A stretch of 64,000 nt of DNA from CAVPDA01 sp963702495 (GCA_963702495.1 CAVPDA010000014.1:186001-250000); one strand, 5' to 3'. Shown: positions 52,193-60,389, counted from the stretch's first letter. Program-made: numbers and translations. The notes: a model not told the origin generated them from the sequence alone.

Positions 52193-53254
52193 CTATTCGT
52201 CGCCGATCGCTTGCAGGACGCGCGAGCGCCAGTCGAGGACGGCGGCGCGCACGTACATTCTGTCCGCCAGATCCGGGAACTCGCTGCGGATGACCTCCGC
52301 GGCGAAGCGCGACAGGAAGCGCGACTTCAGTTCGGCCCGGGCGCGGTCCATGCCGATCTCGTCGTAGGGCGCGGAACTCAGCAACAGAAAACCGTCGTCC
52401 GGAATCCGTTTGGCGCGCATGTTGTCGAGGATGATGCCGGCGGCCTTGCGGATCGGGTCGTCCAGGTTGGGGCTGTAGGGGCCGATGATGAGCGCCAGGT
52501 TGGGCGTGTGCAGGAAGTCGAAACCGCGGCCGAGGCAGATCATCCACTCGCGGTGCTCGATATCCAGATGCCGCACCGTGCCGCGCACCTCGGCAATGTG
52601 ATCGAGGTTGCCGTGAAGCAGGGGCAGCAGATCCTCGCGCACCTGGGCCGGCATGTCCGGCAGCAGGGCGGCCAGGCGCGGCGCCAGCGTCGCTCGCTCC
52701 TGCAGCGGCAACTGCGCAAGGTCGAGACGTTTGTCGTCGGCGCCGTGCACGACGAGGGCATCCTCGTCGGTCTCGAAGCCGCAAACCACCGGATAGACGG
52801 TGCCGTGGCCGCCGCCGAAAGTGAACTCCACCTGGCGCAGGATGGCATAGGTGTGGGAGATGGCCGCCGCCGTGTCGTAGCCGAAGCCGGCACAGCCGCG
52901 CTGCGGGTCGCCCTTGGAGAAGTGGTAGGTGATCAGCATCAGCACGCGCCGCCCCTCGCCCACCATGCGATGCACGTGGCTCGCCAGCACCTCGCCGAGG
53001 TGGGGCCAGCCCAGGTCGAACATGCCGCCCAGATTGCGGAAGGGCTGCACGATGCCGGGCGGCGTGCCGGTCGCCACCGGAAGGTTGATGCGCCCGTCCA
53101 TGCATTTCATGACGGCGATGGCGGTGGGGTGCTGCGCCCGGTAGCGCTCGCGCGCGAGCCAGGTTTCCGGGCTGCAGTAATCCGCCGCATGGCGGCGGGC
53201 CAGGTCGAACACCCAGGCTATGCGCTCCTCGATCGGCCTGCCGTGAATAGCCAT
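52193..53254 (-). CDS. Beta-carbonic-anhydrase-like protein
   Basis: The 353-aa protein carries zinc-site motifs like those of beta-class carbonic anhydrases: C51-x-D53-x-R55 in VMKCMDGRINLP, RNLGG at 73-77, and H111 with C121 in TYHFSKGDPQRGCAGF. The His-Cys spacing of 10 is wider than the usual His-x2-Cys, recalling the divergent carboxysomal and LCIB-like groups. The second half is of unknown function. It could hydrate CO2 for the DAB/SulP system on the opposite strand. However, it lies in the same direction as, and 45 bp after, the chromate genes, so it could belong to them instead. Start ATG 53254. Zinc site likely, activity inferred. Confidence 0.65.
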   Translation of the reverse strand: MAIHGRPIEERIAWVFDLARRHAADYCSPETWLARERYRAQHPTAIAVMKCMDGRINLPVATGTPPGIVQPFRNLGGMFDLGWPHLGEVLASHVHRMVGEGRRVLMLITYHFSKGDPQRGCAGFGYDTAAAISHTYAILRQVEFTFGGGHGTVYPVVCGFETDEDALVVHGADDKRLDLAQLPLQERATLAPRLAALLPDMPAQVREDLLPLLHGNLDHIAEVRGTVRHLDIEHREWMICLGRGFDFLHTPNLALIIGPYSPNLDDPIRKAAGIILDNMRAKRIPDDGFLLLSSAPYDEIGMDRARAELKSRFLSRFAAEVIRSEFPDLADRMYVRAAVLDWRSRVLQAIGDE

Positions 53255-53299
53255 GGGTCGATTCTCCTGAACTGTGGGTTCGGGCGCGAGTGTGGAGCG

Positions 53300-53755
53300 T
53301 CAGGCGGATTCCCGCAAGCGGGCGGCCGCCTCGGCCGGACGCCCGCCGCACCACGCATACAGCGCGTCGTAGAGCACCATGCCGTGGCGCAGCATCTCGT
53401 GGTCGTCCGGGAAATTGCGCGACAGCCCAGTCGACACTGCCAGCAATCCGATAGCCTCGGGTGCCAGGTCGAGCCGGTCGCAGTCGGCGGCGCGCACGAT
53501 CCCGGCAAGCTTCGCCAGCGCCGGCTCGTCGAGACGATAGCGCTCGATGAAGGCGTCGAAGCTGCAGTGCTCGCCGTGGTGTCCGAACTCCACGCCCGGC
53601 ACGTCGTAGGGGGTGGCGCCGCTCTGCGCCGCCATGCGCAGGACGTCGGCGGCCGGAACATAGAGGAATTCGGGGGCCGGATCGATGAAGCGCGCAATCA
53701 GCCAGGGGCAGGCGATGCGGTCGATCTTCGGTCGTTGGCGGGTGATCCATTTCAT
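53300..53755 (-). CDS. ChrB C-terminal-domain protein
   Basis: The 151-aa protein corresponds only to the C-terminal (chromate-resistance) domain of ChrB: KIDRIACPWLIARFIDPAPEFLYV, GVEFGHHGEHCSFDAFI, and LRHGMVLYDALYAWC. It has no N-terminal regulatory domain, so it may act as an enzyme or binding protein rather than as a regulator. Start ATG 53755 has a purine-rich GGAAAAGAAAG just upstream. It follows chrA by 24 bp and is the second ChrB-type domain in the operon. Confidence 0.85.
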   Translation of the reverse strand: MKWITRQRPKIDRIACPWLIARFIDPAPEFLYVPAADVLRMAAQSGATPYDVPGVEFGHHGEHCSFDAFIERYRLDEPALAKLAGIVRAADCDRLDLAPEAIGLLAVSTGLSRNFPDDHEMLRHGMVLYDALYAWCGGRPAEAAARLRESA

Positions 53756-53779
53756 CTTTCTTTTCCTTCCGGGCCGCGG

Positions 53780-55135
53780 TCACGCGATAAGTTTGTAGAC
53801 GAAGCCGAGCGCGGCGCAGGCGCCGATCACCGGCAGGATCCCAATCTTGAAGCGGAACAGGGCGAGGAAGGCGGCGACGGTGAGCAGCACCGAGAACCAC
53901 TCGAACGCCCCGGCGAAGGGCTGCGCCGGCGTGCCCTGGGGCCACCACACATGCCAGGCGAAGAACACCGCCAGGTTGACGATCACGCCCACCACGGCGG
54001 CGGTGATGGCGGTGAGAGGCGCGGTGAACTTGATGTCGCCATGGGTCGATTCGACGATCGGCCCGCCCACGAGGATGAAGACGAAGGAGGGCAGGAAGGT
54101 GAAGAAGGTGGCCACCGCCGAGGCGGCGAATCCGGCCAGGAACAGGGTGTCGGGGCCGAAGATCTGCTTGGTCCAGCCGCCGACGAAGCCGACGAAGGCC
54201 ACCACCATGATCAGCGGTCCGGGCGTCGTTTCGCCCAGCGCCAAGCCGTCGATCATCTGCGGCCCGGTGAGCCAGCCGAAGTGTTCCACCCCGCCCTGGT
54301 AAACATAGGGCAGCACGGCGTAGGCGCCGCCGAAGGTGAGCAGCGCGGCCTTGCTGAAGAACCAGCCCATCTGCGTCAGTGCGCCCTGCCAGCCCGACTG
54401 CTGGGCGAGCAGCGCCAGCGCCAACGCCCAGATGGCGATGCCGACCGCGGCGAAGGTGCCGACCCGCGCCCAGGTGAAACGCGCATGCTCGGGCGTGGGC
54501 GTGTGGTCGTCGATCAGCGCCGGCCCGTAGGACTTGTCCGAAGCGCCGTGGCCGCCGCCGGCCTTGAAGCGGTGCGGCGCGATGCGACCGCCGATGGCGC
54601 CGATGATGGCCGCCGCCAGCACGATGGCGGGAAAGGGGATGTCGAAGGCGAAGATGGCGACGAAGGCGGCCGCGGCGACGGCCCGCAGCGCGCCGTTCTT
54701 CAAGGCGCGCGAGCCGATGCGCCAGGCGGCGAAGAGGACGATCGCGGTCACCGCCGGCTTGATGCCGTAGAGCACGCCGGCCACCGCCGGCACGCTGCCG
54801 TAGGCGAGATAGATCCAAGACAGCAGCGCCAGCAGGAAGAAGGAGGGCAGGAAGAACAGCACGCCGGCGACGATGCCGCCCCACACCCGGTGCATCAGCC
54901 AGCCGATGTAGATGGCAAGCTGGATCGCCTCCGGCCCCGGCAGCAGCATGCAGTAGTTGAGCGCATGCAGGAAGCGGTGCTCCGAGATCCAGCGGCGCTT
55001 CTCCACCAGTTCCTGGTGCATCATCGAGATCTGCCCGGCCGGCCCGCCGAAGCTGATGAATCCGAGCTTCAGCCAGTAGCCGAAGGCTTCGCCCATCGAC
55101 ACGGGCGCGGGCGGTGTACCGGGTGTTTCAGTCAT
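53780..55135 (-). CDS. chrA: Chromate efflux transporter ChrA (long-chain type)
   Basis: The 451-aa inner-membrane protein has two tandem CHR domains: GEAFGYWLKLGFISFGGPAGQISMMHQELVE in the first half and FFSKAALLTFGGAYAVLPYVYQ in the second. FGGP and the PGPEAIQLA / TPGPLIMV pairs are family hallmarks. It exports chromate using the membrane potential. The start ATG 55135 overlaps the chrB stop by four bases (ATGA), so the two are translationally coupled. Confidence 0.93.
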   Translation of the reverse strand: MTETPGTPPAPVSMGEAFGYWLKLGFISFGGPAGQISMMHQELVEKRRWISEHRFLHALNYCMLLPGPEAIQLAIYIGWLMHRVWGGIVAGVLFFLPSFFLLALLSWIYLAYGSVPAVAGVLYGIKPAVTAIVLFAAWRIGSRALKNGALRAVAAAAFVAIFAFDIPFPAIVLAAAIIGAIGGRIAPHRFKAGGGHGASDKSYGPALIDDHTPTPEHARFTWARVGTFAAVGIAIWALALALLAQQSGWQGALTQMGWFFSKAALLTFGGAYAVLPYVYQGGVEHFGWLTGPQMIDGLALGETTPGPLIMVVAFVGFVGGWTKQIFGPDTLFLAGFAASAVATFFTFLPSFVFILVGGPIVESTHGDIKFTAPLTAITAAVVGVIVNLAVFFAWHVWWPQGTPAQPFAGAFEWFSVLLTVAAFLALFRFKIGILPVIGACAALGFVYKLIA

Positions 55136-56064
55136 TCTGTCGTTTCCTTTTGAGCGGCATAGAGAAAATCGAAAATGCGGCCTGCCGCGTCCAGCAGCGC
55201 GTCGTCGTCGTCGGCACGGCTGCGGGCGCCGGCCAGGATCGCCTCGACTCCCGGCGCCGTCTCCACGGCGATGCCGCCGGCATCGAGGAAGTGCACGATG
55301 TCGCCGATGCGCCGGAGCGCGGGATCGGCATCGAGGCCGAAGCTCGCCGCCAGCACCTCGAAGGTGACGCGGCCGGCGACGTGGGTGAACGCGGCGCCGT
55401 CGAAGTCGAAGCCGAGGGCACGCCTGGGGCAGTGCTCGGGCTTGTCGAGCCAGACGAAGCGCGCCTTGCGGTCGATGAAGCGGCGGATCAGCCAGGCGCT
55501 CGCCATGCGGTCCACCCAGAGGTGCCGGCGCGTCGCCCAGGTGCGGCCCTGATAATCCGCCGCCGCGAGGCGGCGGATGCGGCCAGCCGCCGCGCGCGGC
55601 TCGCCCGGGGAAAGCGCCGCTTCGAGATCAGCAAGGGCCTGGCGCGCCTGGGCTTGCGCCTCGCCGGGGAAGAAATCGATGACGGCGATGGCATCGAAGT
55701 CGCGCCTGAGGGTGCGCAGCGCCTTCGCCGGGTGCGCCGCATCGCCGGCCGCACTCTTTGCCGCCGCGACCAGTTCGCGGTATTGCTCGCCGCGCTCGAA
55801 CAGCGCGCGCAGGGCCGCGTCCTGCTGCGCATCGACGCTGCTGACACGCAGTACCTGTGCTCCGCCGCCCGACTGCTGTGCGGTGCGAGCGAGTTCTGCC
55901 AGCGCCTGTAGCGACGCTGCGCCGTCGGGCAGCAGATAGACCCCGTCGCGCAGGGCGCCGCATCCCAGCGCCTTGAGGGCGCGCCAGATGCGCATGCGCG
56001 CCGTGGCATTGGAGGTGGGCAGGCTGAGCACCAGGGCGAGCCAGGCTCCCGCCGCAGCAATCAT
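55132..56064 (-). CDS. chrB: Chromate-responsive regulator/resistance protein ChrB
   Basis: The 310-aa protein has the N-terminal ChrB domain (LALVLSLPTSNATARMRIWRALKALGCGALRDGVYLLPD) and the C-terminal chromate-resistance domain (WATRRHLWVDRMASAWLIRRFIDRKARFVWLDK). ChrB represses or senses chromate for chrA in several proteobacteria. Start ATG 56064 fits the family N-terminus and lies inside a 12-bp inverted repeat (56063-56100) that is probably its own operator. No ribosome site is visible, so initiation may be leaderless. Confidence 0.9.
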   Translation of the reverse strand: MIAAAGAWLALVLSLPTSNATARMRIWRALKALGCGALRDGVYLLPDGAASLQALAELARTAQQSGGGAQVLRVSSVDAQQDAALRALFERGEQYRELVAAAKSAAGDAAHPAKALRTLRRDFDAIAVIDFFPGEAQAQARQALADLEAALSPGEPRAAAGRIRRLAAADYQGRTWATRRHLWVDRMASAWLIRRFIDRKARFVWLDKPEHCPRRALGFDFDGAAFTHVAGRVTFEVLAASFGLDADPALRRIGDIVHFLDAGGIAVETAPGVEAILAGARSRADDDDALLDAAGRIFDFLYAAQKETTE

Positions 56065-56100
56065 GTAATAGTTACGACAATAAAGTTATAACTATTACAT
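56063..56100. promoter_or_regulatory. Perfect 12-bp inverted repeat spanning the chrB start: probable ChrB operator
   Basis: ATGTAATAGTTA (56063-56074) and TAACTATTACAT (56089-56100) are exact inverted repeats around a 14-bp A+T-rich spacer. The chrB start codon lies at one end. The block is far richer in A+T than its surroundings. It is placed to bind a dimeric repressor that would block transcription of the chrB-chrA operon; in RNA it could also fold and hide the start codon. Confidence 0.6.
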
Positions 56101-56676
56101 CATAGCATCGCGTGCCGGACCACGTCCAGGCCGCGGGCGGCGAATGGCGCTCAGCGCCGAGAGCGGCGCAGCAGGACGTCGAACGCGGCGTGCGCTGTCG
56201 GTCTCGTCGCTGCTGCGTTCCTCGCCGTAGGTATGGACCCGGATGCGGGTCGCCTTGACGCCGAGTTCGACGAGGTGCTTCTGCACCTGCGTGGCGCGGC
56301 GCTGCGCCAGCGCCATGTTGAATTCGCGGCTGCCGCGCGAGTCGGTGTGGCCTTCGAGGATGATCCACAGATCGTCGTCGGCCTTGGCCTGGTCGGCCAG
56401 GCCGCGCAGCGAGTCCAGGAAGCGGGGTTCGATGCGCTCGCTCTGGAAGTCGAAGAACACGCTCAGGACCGGTACGCGCTCGGGATCGACGGAAGTCTCC
56501 GGCGGCGCTTTCAGCGCGTCGCCCCGCGGCGCGGTCGGCTCCGGCGGCTCCGGTCGCGCCGGCGCGGCCGCCGGCAGAGGTTCGGCCGGCGCCGCGTCCG
56601 GCCTGACGCCGTCTTTCGGCGCGCAACCGATGCACAGCACCAGCGTCGCGAGCAGGGCGAATGCCGCCCTCGTCAT
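56095..56676 (-). CDS. OmpA-family (Pal-like) lipoprotein, C-terminus apparently frameshifted
   Basis: The lipoprotein signal LLATLVLCIGC puts the lipidated Cys at residue 18 from ATG 56676 (ATG 56703 is an alternative). A Pro/Ala linker leads to an OmpA/MotB domain (VFFDFQSERIEP ... ILEGHTDSRGSREFNMALAQRRATQVQ) that anchors the outer membrane to peptidoglycan. After ...DSARRV the reading frame turns Pro/Arg-rich and runs to 56095 inside the chrB operator. Skipping one base at 56181 instead gives RRVDVLLRRSRR and a stop at 56151-56153, the classic ending of this family. So one extra base is suspected, and the true gene is probably 56151-56676. Confidence 0.75.
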   Translation of the reverse strand: MTRAAFALLATLVLCIGCAPKDGVRPDAAPAEPLPAAAPARPEPPEPTAPRGDALKAPPETSVDPERVPVLSVFFDFQSERIEPRFLDSLRGLADQAKADDDLWIILEGHTDSRGSREFNMALAQRRATQVQKHLVELGVKATRIRVHTYGEERSSDETDSARRVRRPAAPLSALSAIRRPRPGRGPARDAMM

Positions 56677-56913
56677 GAACGCAGGATCGGGTTTGTCTCG
56701 CATCGAATCGTGGGTCGCAGGTTCATGGGCTGTCGTCGGCGGCGGCGCGCGGCGCCGCTCGCCAGGGCCGGTCGTGACGGAATGTCGCCCTTGGCGAACC
56801 GGCGAGGGAAGGCAGGAGTGTATCGCCCTCCGCGCCCAATACCAATACGCGGCGGGCCGCGCGTCGGGTCGTGGCGACACCACGGGCGCCGCACGCCGGG
56901 TTACAGTGCGGCC

Positions 56914-58131
56914 GTGCGTGCCGGCTTCCCCATCCAATCCTCCGACGCGAAGCTGATCTTCGCCGCGGCAGGCTTGCGCGCCCTGGCGACCGGCATGGCG
57001 GGCGTGCTCATCGGCTTGTACCTGGCGAAGCTCGGCCTGTCGGCGGCGGCGATCGGCGTCGTCATCAGCGCCGGGCTGGCGGGGGCGACGGTGTCGGTGC
57101 TGGTGGCGACCTTGTGGGGCGACCGCCTCGGCCGCCGGCGCATGCTGCTGGGGCTTGCGCTGCTCGGCACCCTGGGCGGAGCGGCGGCGGCGCAGACCAC
57201 GGGGCCGCTCGCCCTCGGCCTCGCTGCCTTCGTCGGCATGGTGAACGGCATGGGGCGCGACCGCGGCGCGGCGCTGGTGCTGGAGCAGGCGATGCTGCCG
57301 AGCACCACGGACGAGCGCGGACGCACCGGCGCCTTCGCCTGGTACAACCTGCTGATCGACATCGGTCACGCCCTGGGCGCGCTGCTCGCGGTGCTGCCGG
57401 CGGCGCTGCAGGCGGCGGGCGGGCTGGACGAGACGAGCGCGTTCCGGCTGTCGTTCGGCTTCTATGCCGCGCTGCATGCACTTGCCCTGCCGCTGTACGC
57501 CCGCCTGTCGGCGGCGGCGGAGGCGCCGCGGGACGAAGCGGTGCAGTCCATCGCTCCCGAGAGCCGCCGCATCCTGTGGAAGATCTCGGCGCTGTTCGGC
57601 CTCGACGCGGTGGCCGGCGGTTTTCTGGGAACGGCGCTGCTGTCCTACTTTTTCTTCGAGCGCTTCGGTGTCTCGGCGGCGGTGATCGGCGCCCTGTTCT
57701 TCGGCGCACGCATCATGAACGCCGCCTCCCACCTGGCGGCGGCGTGGCTGGCCAAGCGCATCGGCTTGGTCAATACCATGGTGTTCACCCACACGCCGTC
57801 GAGCCTGCTGCTGGTGACGGTGGCCTTCGCGCCCGATTTCTGGGTGGCGGCGCTCCTGTTCCTGCTGCGCGAAGGTTTGGTGGAGATGGACGTGCCGACG
57901 CGCCAGTCCTACGTCATGGCGGTGGTGCGGCCGCAGGAGCGCACTTTCGCCTCCGGCGTCACGCACCTGGTGCGCCTCGGCGGCTGGGCGGTGGCGCCGG
58001 CCGCGGCCGGCGTGCTGATGCAGGGCGTGGCGCTGGCGACGCCGCTGGTGATCGGCGCCGGCATGAAGATCGCCTACGATGCCCTGCTCTACGCCGCCTT
58101 TCGCAAGGTCAAGCCACCCGAGGAAGCCTGA
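56914..58131 (+). CDS. MFS transporter
   Basis: The 405-aa protein has about 12 membrane helices in two six-helix halves. The loop motif WGDRLGRRRMLL between helices 2 and 3 is the MFS signature. The substrate is unknown. GTG 56914 is used because the frame upstream (open to 56233) is a shadow of the divergent OmpA-family gene. The region between them (56677-56913, 237 bp) holds no other gene. TACAGT at 56902-56907 could be a -10 box very close to the start, but I see no partner -35. Confidence 0.8.
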   Translation: MRAGFPIQSSDAKLIFAAAGLRALATGMAGVLIGLYLAKLGLSAAAIGVVISAGLAGATVSVLVATLWGDRLGRRRMLLGLALLGTLGGAAAAQTTGPLALGLAAFVGMVNGMGRDRGAALVLEQAMLPSTTDERGRTGAFAWYNLLIDIGHALGALLAVLPAALQAAGGLDETSAFRLSFGFYAALHALALPLYARLSAAAEAPRDEAVQSIAPESRRILWKISALFGLDAVAGGFLGTALLSYFFFERFGVSAAVIGALFFGARIMNAASHLAAAWLAKRIGLVNTMVFTHTPSSLLLVTVAFAPDFWVAALLFLLREGLVEMDVPTRQSYVMAVVRPQERTFASGVTHLVRLGGWAVAPAAAGVLMQGVALATPLVIGAGMKIAYDALLYAAFRKVKPPEEA

Positions 58132-58152
58132 TGCAATTGGGAGGGATTCCCG

Positions 58153-58181
58153 ATGACAGGCCGCGGACCGGCTGCTAGACT
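58153..58181 (+). promoter_or_regulatory. Candidate promoter for the metal-efflux genes
   Basis: ATGACA at 58153-58158 (five of six to -35) and TAGACT at 58176-58181 (four of six to -10) are 17 bp apart. They lie just after the MFS gene and 10 bp before the CzcI-like start. Transcription would begin within a few bases of the start codon. Confidence 0.4.
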
Positions 58182-58191
58182 CGGATCTGCC

Positions 58192-58536
58192 ATGAGACGC
58201 GCGCTCGCCATCCTGTTGCTGCTTCTGCTGCCCCTGCAGGCGGCGTTCGCCGCTGCGGCAGGCTATTGCGATCACGCCCACGAGTCGCCCTTGGCCGGCC
58301 ACTTCGGCCATCATCCGCACCAGCACGACGTCTCCCTGGACCAGGGCGGCAGCGCGGGATCGGATCTCGATCCCGATTGCGGTTTCTGCCATCTGTCCCT
58401 GCTCAAGGCGATGTACGGCGCCGGTCGCGATGTGCAGCCGGTGAAGGCGGCGCCCCCGGATACGGCGTTCGCCGAGAACTTCCGCTCGATCTTCCCGCCC
58501 ACGCCCCACCGCCCGCCCCTCGCCTCCGCCGCTTGA
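58192..58536 (+). CDS. CzcI/DUF2946-like small periplasmic metal-response protein
   Basis: The 114-aa protein has a signal peptide (AILLLLLLPLQAAFAAA). A short mature part is rich in His and Cys (YCDHAHESPLAGHFGHHPHQHD, CGFCHLSLL) and ends in a Pro-rich tail. Its size, export signal, His/Cys clusters and place before a CzcB/CzcA pair match CzcI-type proteins. They are induced with, and may sense or modulate, heavy-metal efflux. Start ATG 58192 is the last Met before the signal peptide. Confidence 0.7.
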   Translation: MRRALAILLLLLLPLQAAFAAAAGYCDHAHESPLAGHFGHHPHQHDVSLDQGGSAGSDLDPDCGFCHLSLLKAMYGAGRDVQPVKAAPPDTAFAENFRSIFPPTPHRPPLASAA

Positions 58537-58637
58537 GCCGGCGGAGCGTCCCGCTCTGAACCGCTGCTTCGACTGCCGCCGGGCGGCAGGCAGCGGCTCG
58601 CGTTCCGTCGATCCCAATGGATCCTTGGAGGACTTCG

Positions 58638-58787
58638 ATGAGATTGGCGATTTCAGTTCTGGTGTGGTCGGCCCTGGCCGTCTCGCCGCCGCCGCTCGCA
58701 GCCGCGGAACGGCTGCTGACGGAGGAAGAAAGCATGCGCCTGGCGCGCATCGAACTGGATCGGATCAGTGGAGGGACCACCCCGTGA
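58638..58787 (+). CDS. 49-residue exported peptide (possible CzcC remnant)
   Basis: A short frame of 49 residues has a strong GGAGG 6 bp before ATG 58638. It has a clear signal peptide (RLAISVLVWSALAVSPPPLAAA) followed by ERLLTEEESMRLARIELDR and a stop that overlaps the next start (TGATG). In czc/cus clusters this position, between czcI and czcB, is normally held by the outer-membrane channel CzcC. Its mature N-terminus also begins with an LTxEEAxRLA-like helix. The peptide may be a truncated CzcC or a genuine small protein. Confidence 0.5.
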   Translation: MRLAISVLVWSALAVSPPPLAAAERLLTEEESMRLARIELDRISGGTTP

Positions 58788-60187
58788 TGCGGCTCGTTTT
58801 CGCGGCACTGCGGGCCGCGCTGTTGGGTACGCTGTTGGGTACATTGCTGGCCGCCTGCGGCATGGACCGGGACGCCCCGCACGCCGCCGCCGGCGCCGCC
58901 AAGAAGAGCGGCGACCACGCCCACGGCGAGGGCGGAACCCAGCTAACGCATTTCAGCGACAAGACCGAACTGTTCGTCGAGTTTCCGCCACTCATCGTGG
59001 GCCAGGAGAGCGCCTTCGCCGCCCACCTGACGCGCCTGGACAATTTCAAGCCGTTGGAGCGGGGGCGGGTCACCGTCGTGCTTGGCAGCGGCGAAACGGG
59101 GGCGCAGCAGTTCGCCGTGGACGCGCCGAGCGCGCCGGGGATCTTCCGTCCGTTGGCGACTCCGGCCGCGGCCGGCCAGCGCAACCTGGCGGTCCGGGTC
59201 GAAACCCCGGAGTTCTCCGTCACCCACGAGCTGGGGAAAGTGATGGTCTACGCCGACAAGGAGGACGCCCACGCGGCGCTGCACGGCGATCCCGGGGGCC
59301 ACAGCGAAGCCGGCATCGCCTTTCTCAAGGAGCAGCAGTGGAAGGTGGATTTCGCGACGGCGCCGGCGGCAAAGCGCCGGGTGCGCGAATCGGTCGCTGC
59401 CACCGGTACGCTGCGCGCGCCGGCGGACGGCGAGGCGTTCCTGCACGCGCCCAGCACCGGCCATCTGCTCGCCACCGGCGACGGCTTTCCCAGCGTCGGC
59501 ATGCGCGTGCGCAAAGGGCAGGTGCTGGCGCGGCTGGTACCGCATCTGGGCTCCGGCAGCGATCTCGCCACGCTGGATCTGGACGTGAGCAGGGCACGCA
59601 CCCTGCACACGCGGGCGAAGCAGGAGCGCGAACGCGTCGAGAGCCTGTACGCGCAGGAGGCGGTGGCGGAGAAGCGCCTGCAGGCCGCGCGCAGCGAGGA
59701 AGAGGTGGCGCGGGCGGAACTGGCCGCCGCCCAGGCGCGCCGTTCCCACTACAGCAGCGCGCCGCCGGGCCGGGGCGAGCGCGAGGGCCTGGCGCTGGCG
59801 GCGCCGATCGACGGTGTGATCGCCGAGGTGAAGACGGCGCCGGGTGCGTTCCTGGCGGAGGGCGCTCCCGTATTGCACATCGTCGATGCCAGGCGGATCT
59901 GGCTGGAGGCGCGGGTGGCGGAAAGCGATCTCGGCCGGCTGCAGGCACCGGACGGGGCAGCCTTCCGCATTCCCGGCTCGGAGCGCGCCTGGGAACTCGA
60001 CTCCGGCAACAGCCGGCTGGTGGCCACCGGTGCGGTCGTAAACGCGGCGAGCCGCACCGTGCCGCTCATCTTCGAGGTCATCAAGCCCGAACCGGTCCTC
60101 AAGGTCGGCATGGCGGTCCAGGTCCAGGTGTTCGCCGGCAAGGCGGGCGAGGCGCTCGACGGTGCCGGCGTCCGCCGTGCTCGATGA
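58787..60187 (+). CDS. CzcB-like periplasmic adaptor of HME-RND efflux (C-terminus frameshifted)
   Basis: As it stands the protein is 466 aa. The N-terminus carries a lipoprotein-type signal (LGTLLAACG) and a His-bearing segment (KKSGDHAHGEGG). A long N-terminal domain follows, then the adaptor core: a lipoyl-like half (SVAATGTLRAPADGEAFL), a coiled-coil hairpin with EAVAEKRLQAAR, a second half (LAAPIDGVIAEVKTAPGAFL) and a beta-barrel. Near 60161 the frame leaves the family pattern and stops at 60187. The missing C-terminal part is intact in another frame (next entry), so one extra base is likely. It should link CzcA to an outer-membrane channel. Confidence 0.8.
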   Translation: MRLVFAALRAALLGTLLGTLLAACGMDRDAPHAAAGAAKKSGDHAHGEGGTQLTHFSDKTELFVEFPPLIVGQESAFAAHLTRLDNFKPLERGRVTVVLGSGETGAQQFAVDAPSAPGIFRPLATPAAAGQRNLAVRVETPEFSVTHELGKVMVYADKEDAHAALHGDPGGHSEAGIAFLKEQQWKVDFATAPAAKRRVRESVAATGTLRAPADGEAFLHAPSTGHLLATGDGFPSVGMRVRKGQVLARLVPHLGSGSDLATLDLDVSRARTLHTRAKQERERVESLYAQEAVAEKRLQAARSEEEVARAELAAAQARRSHYSSAPPGRGEREGLALAAPIDGVIAEVKTAPGAFLAEGAPVLHIVDARRIWLEARVAESDLGRLQAPDGAAFRIPGSERAWELDSGNSRLVATGAVVNAASRTVPLIFEVIKPEPVLKVGMAVQVQVFAGKAGEALDGAGVRRAR

Positions 60188-60389
60188 AAACGGCATCGCC
60201 ACGGTGTACGTGCAGAGCGGCGGCGAGTCGTTCGAGCGACGCCAGATCGAAGCCGGCGTGCGCGACGGCGACTGGATCGAGGTCAAGGGCGGGGTGCGGG
60301 CCGGCGAACGCGTGGTGACGCGCGGCGCCTACCTCATCAAGCTCGCCGCCACGCGCAGCGAGGCCGTCGGCCATGGCCATGCGCACTGA
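60162..60389 (+). CDS. C-terminal part of the CzcB-like adaptor (shifted frame)
   Basis: This 75-aa frame opens VPASAVLDENGIATVYVQ and continues to GGVRAGERVVTRGAYLIKLAA, the usual membrane-proximal ending of CzcB/CusB-type adaptors. It ends in His-rich GHGHAH. It overlaps the preceding frame by 26 bp. Omitting one base at 60161 joins the two as ...GEALDVPASAVLDENG. GTG 60162 could in principle be a separate start, but a stand-alone fragment of this kind is not expected to work. Confidence 0.7.
   Translation: MPASAVLDENGIATVYVQSGGESFERRQIEAGVRDGDWIEVKGGVRAGERVVTRGAYLIKLAATRSEAVGHGHAH

Noticed and set aside
52211..55153. Long plus-strand open frame opposite the carbonic-anhydrase-like and chr genes
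   Set aside because: It has no recognisable motifs, and the minus-strand genes have strong family matches throughout.
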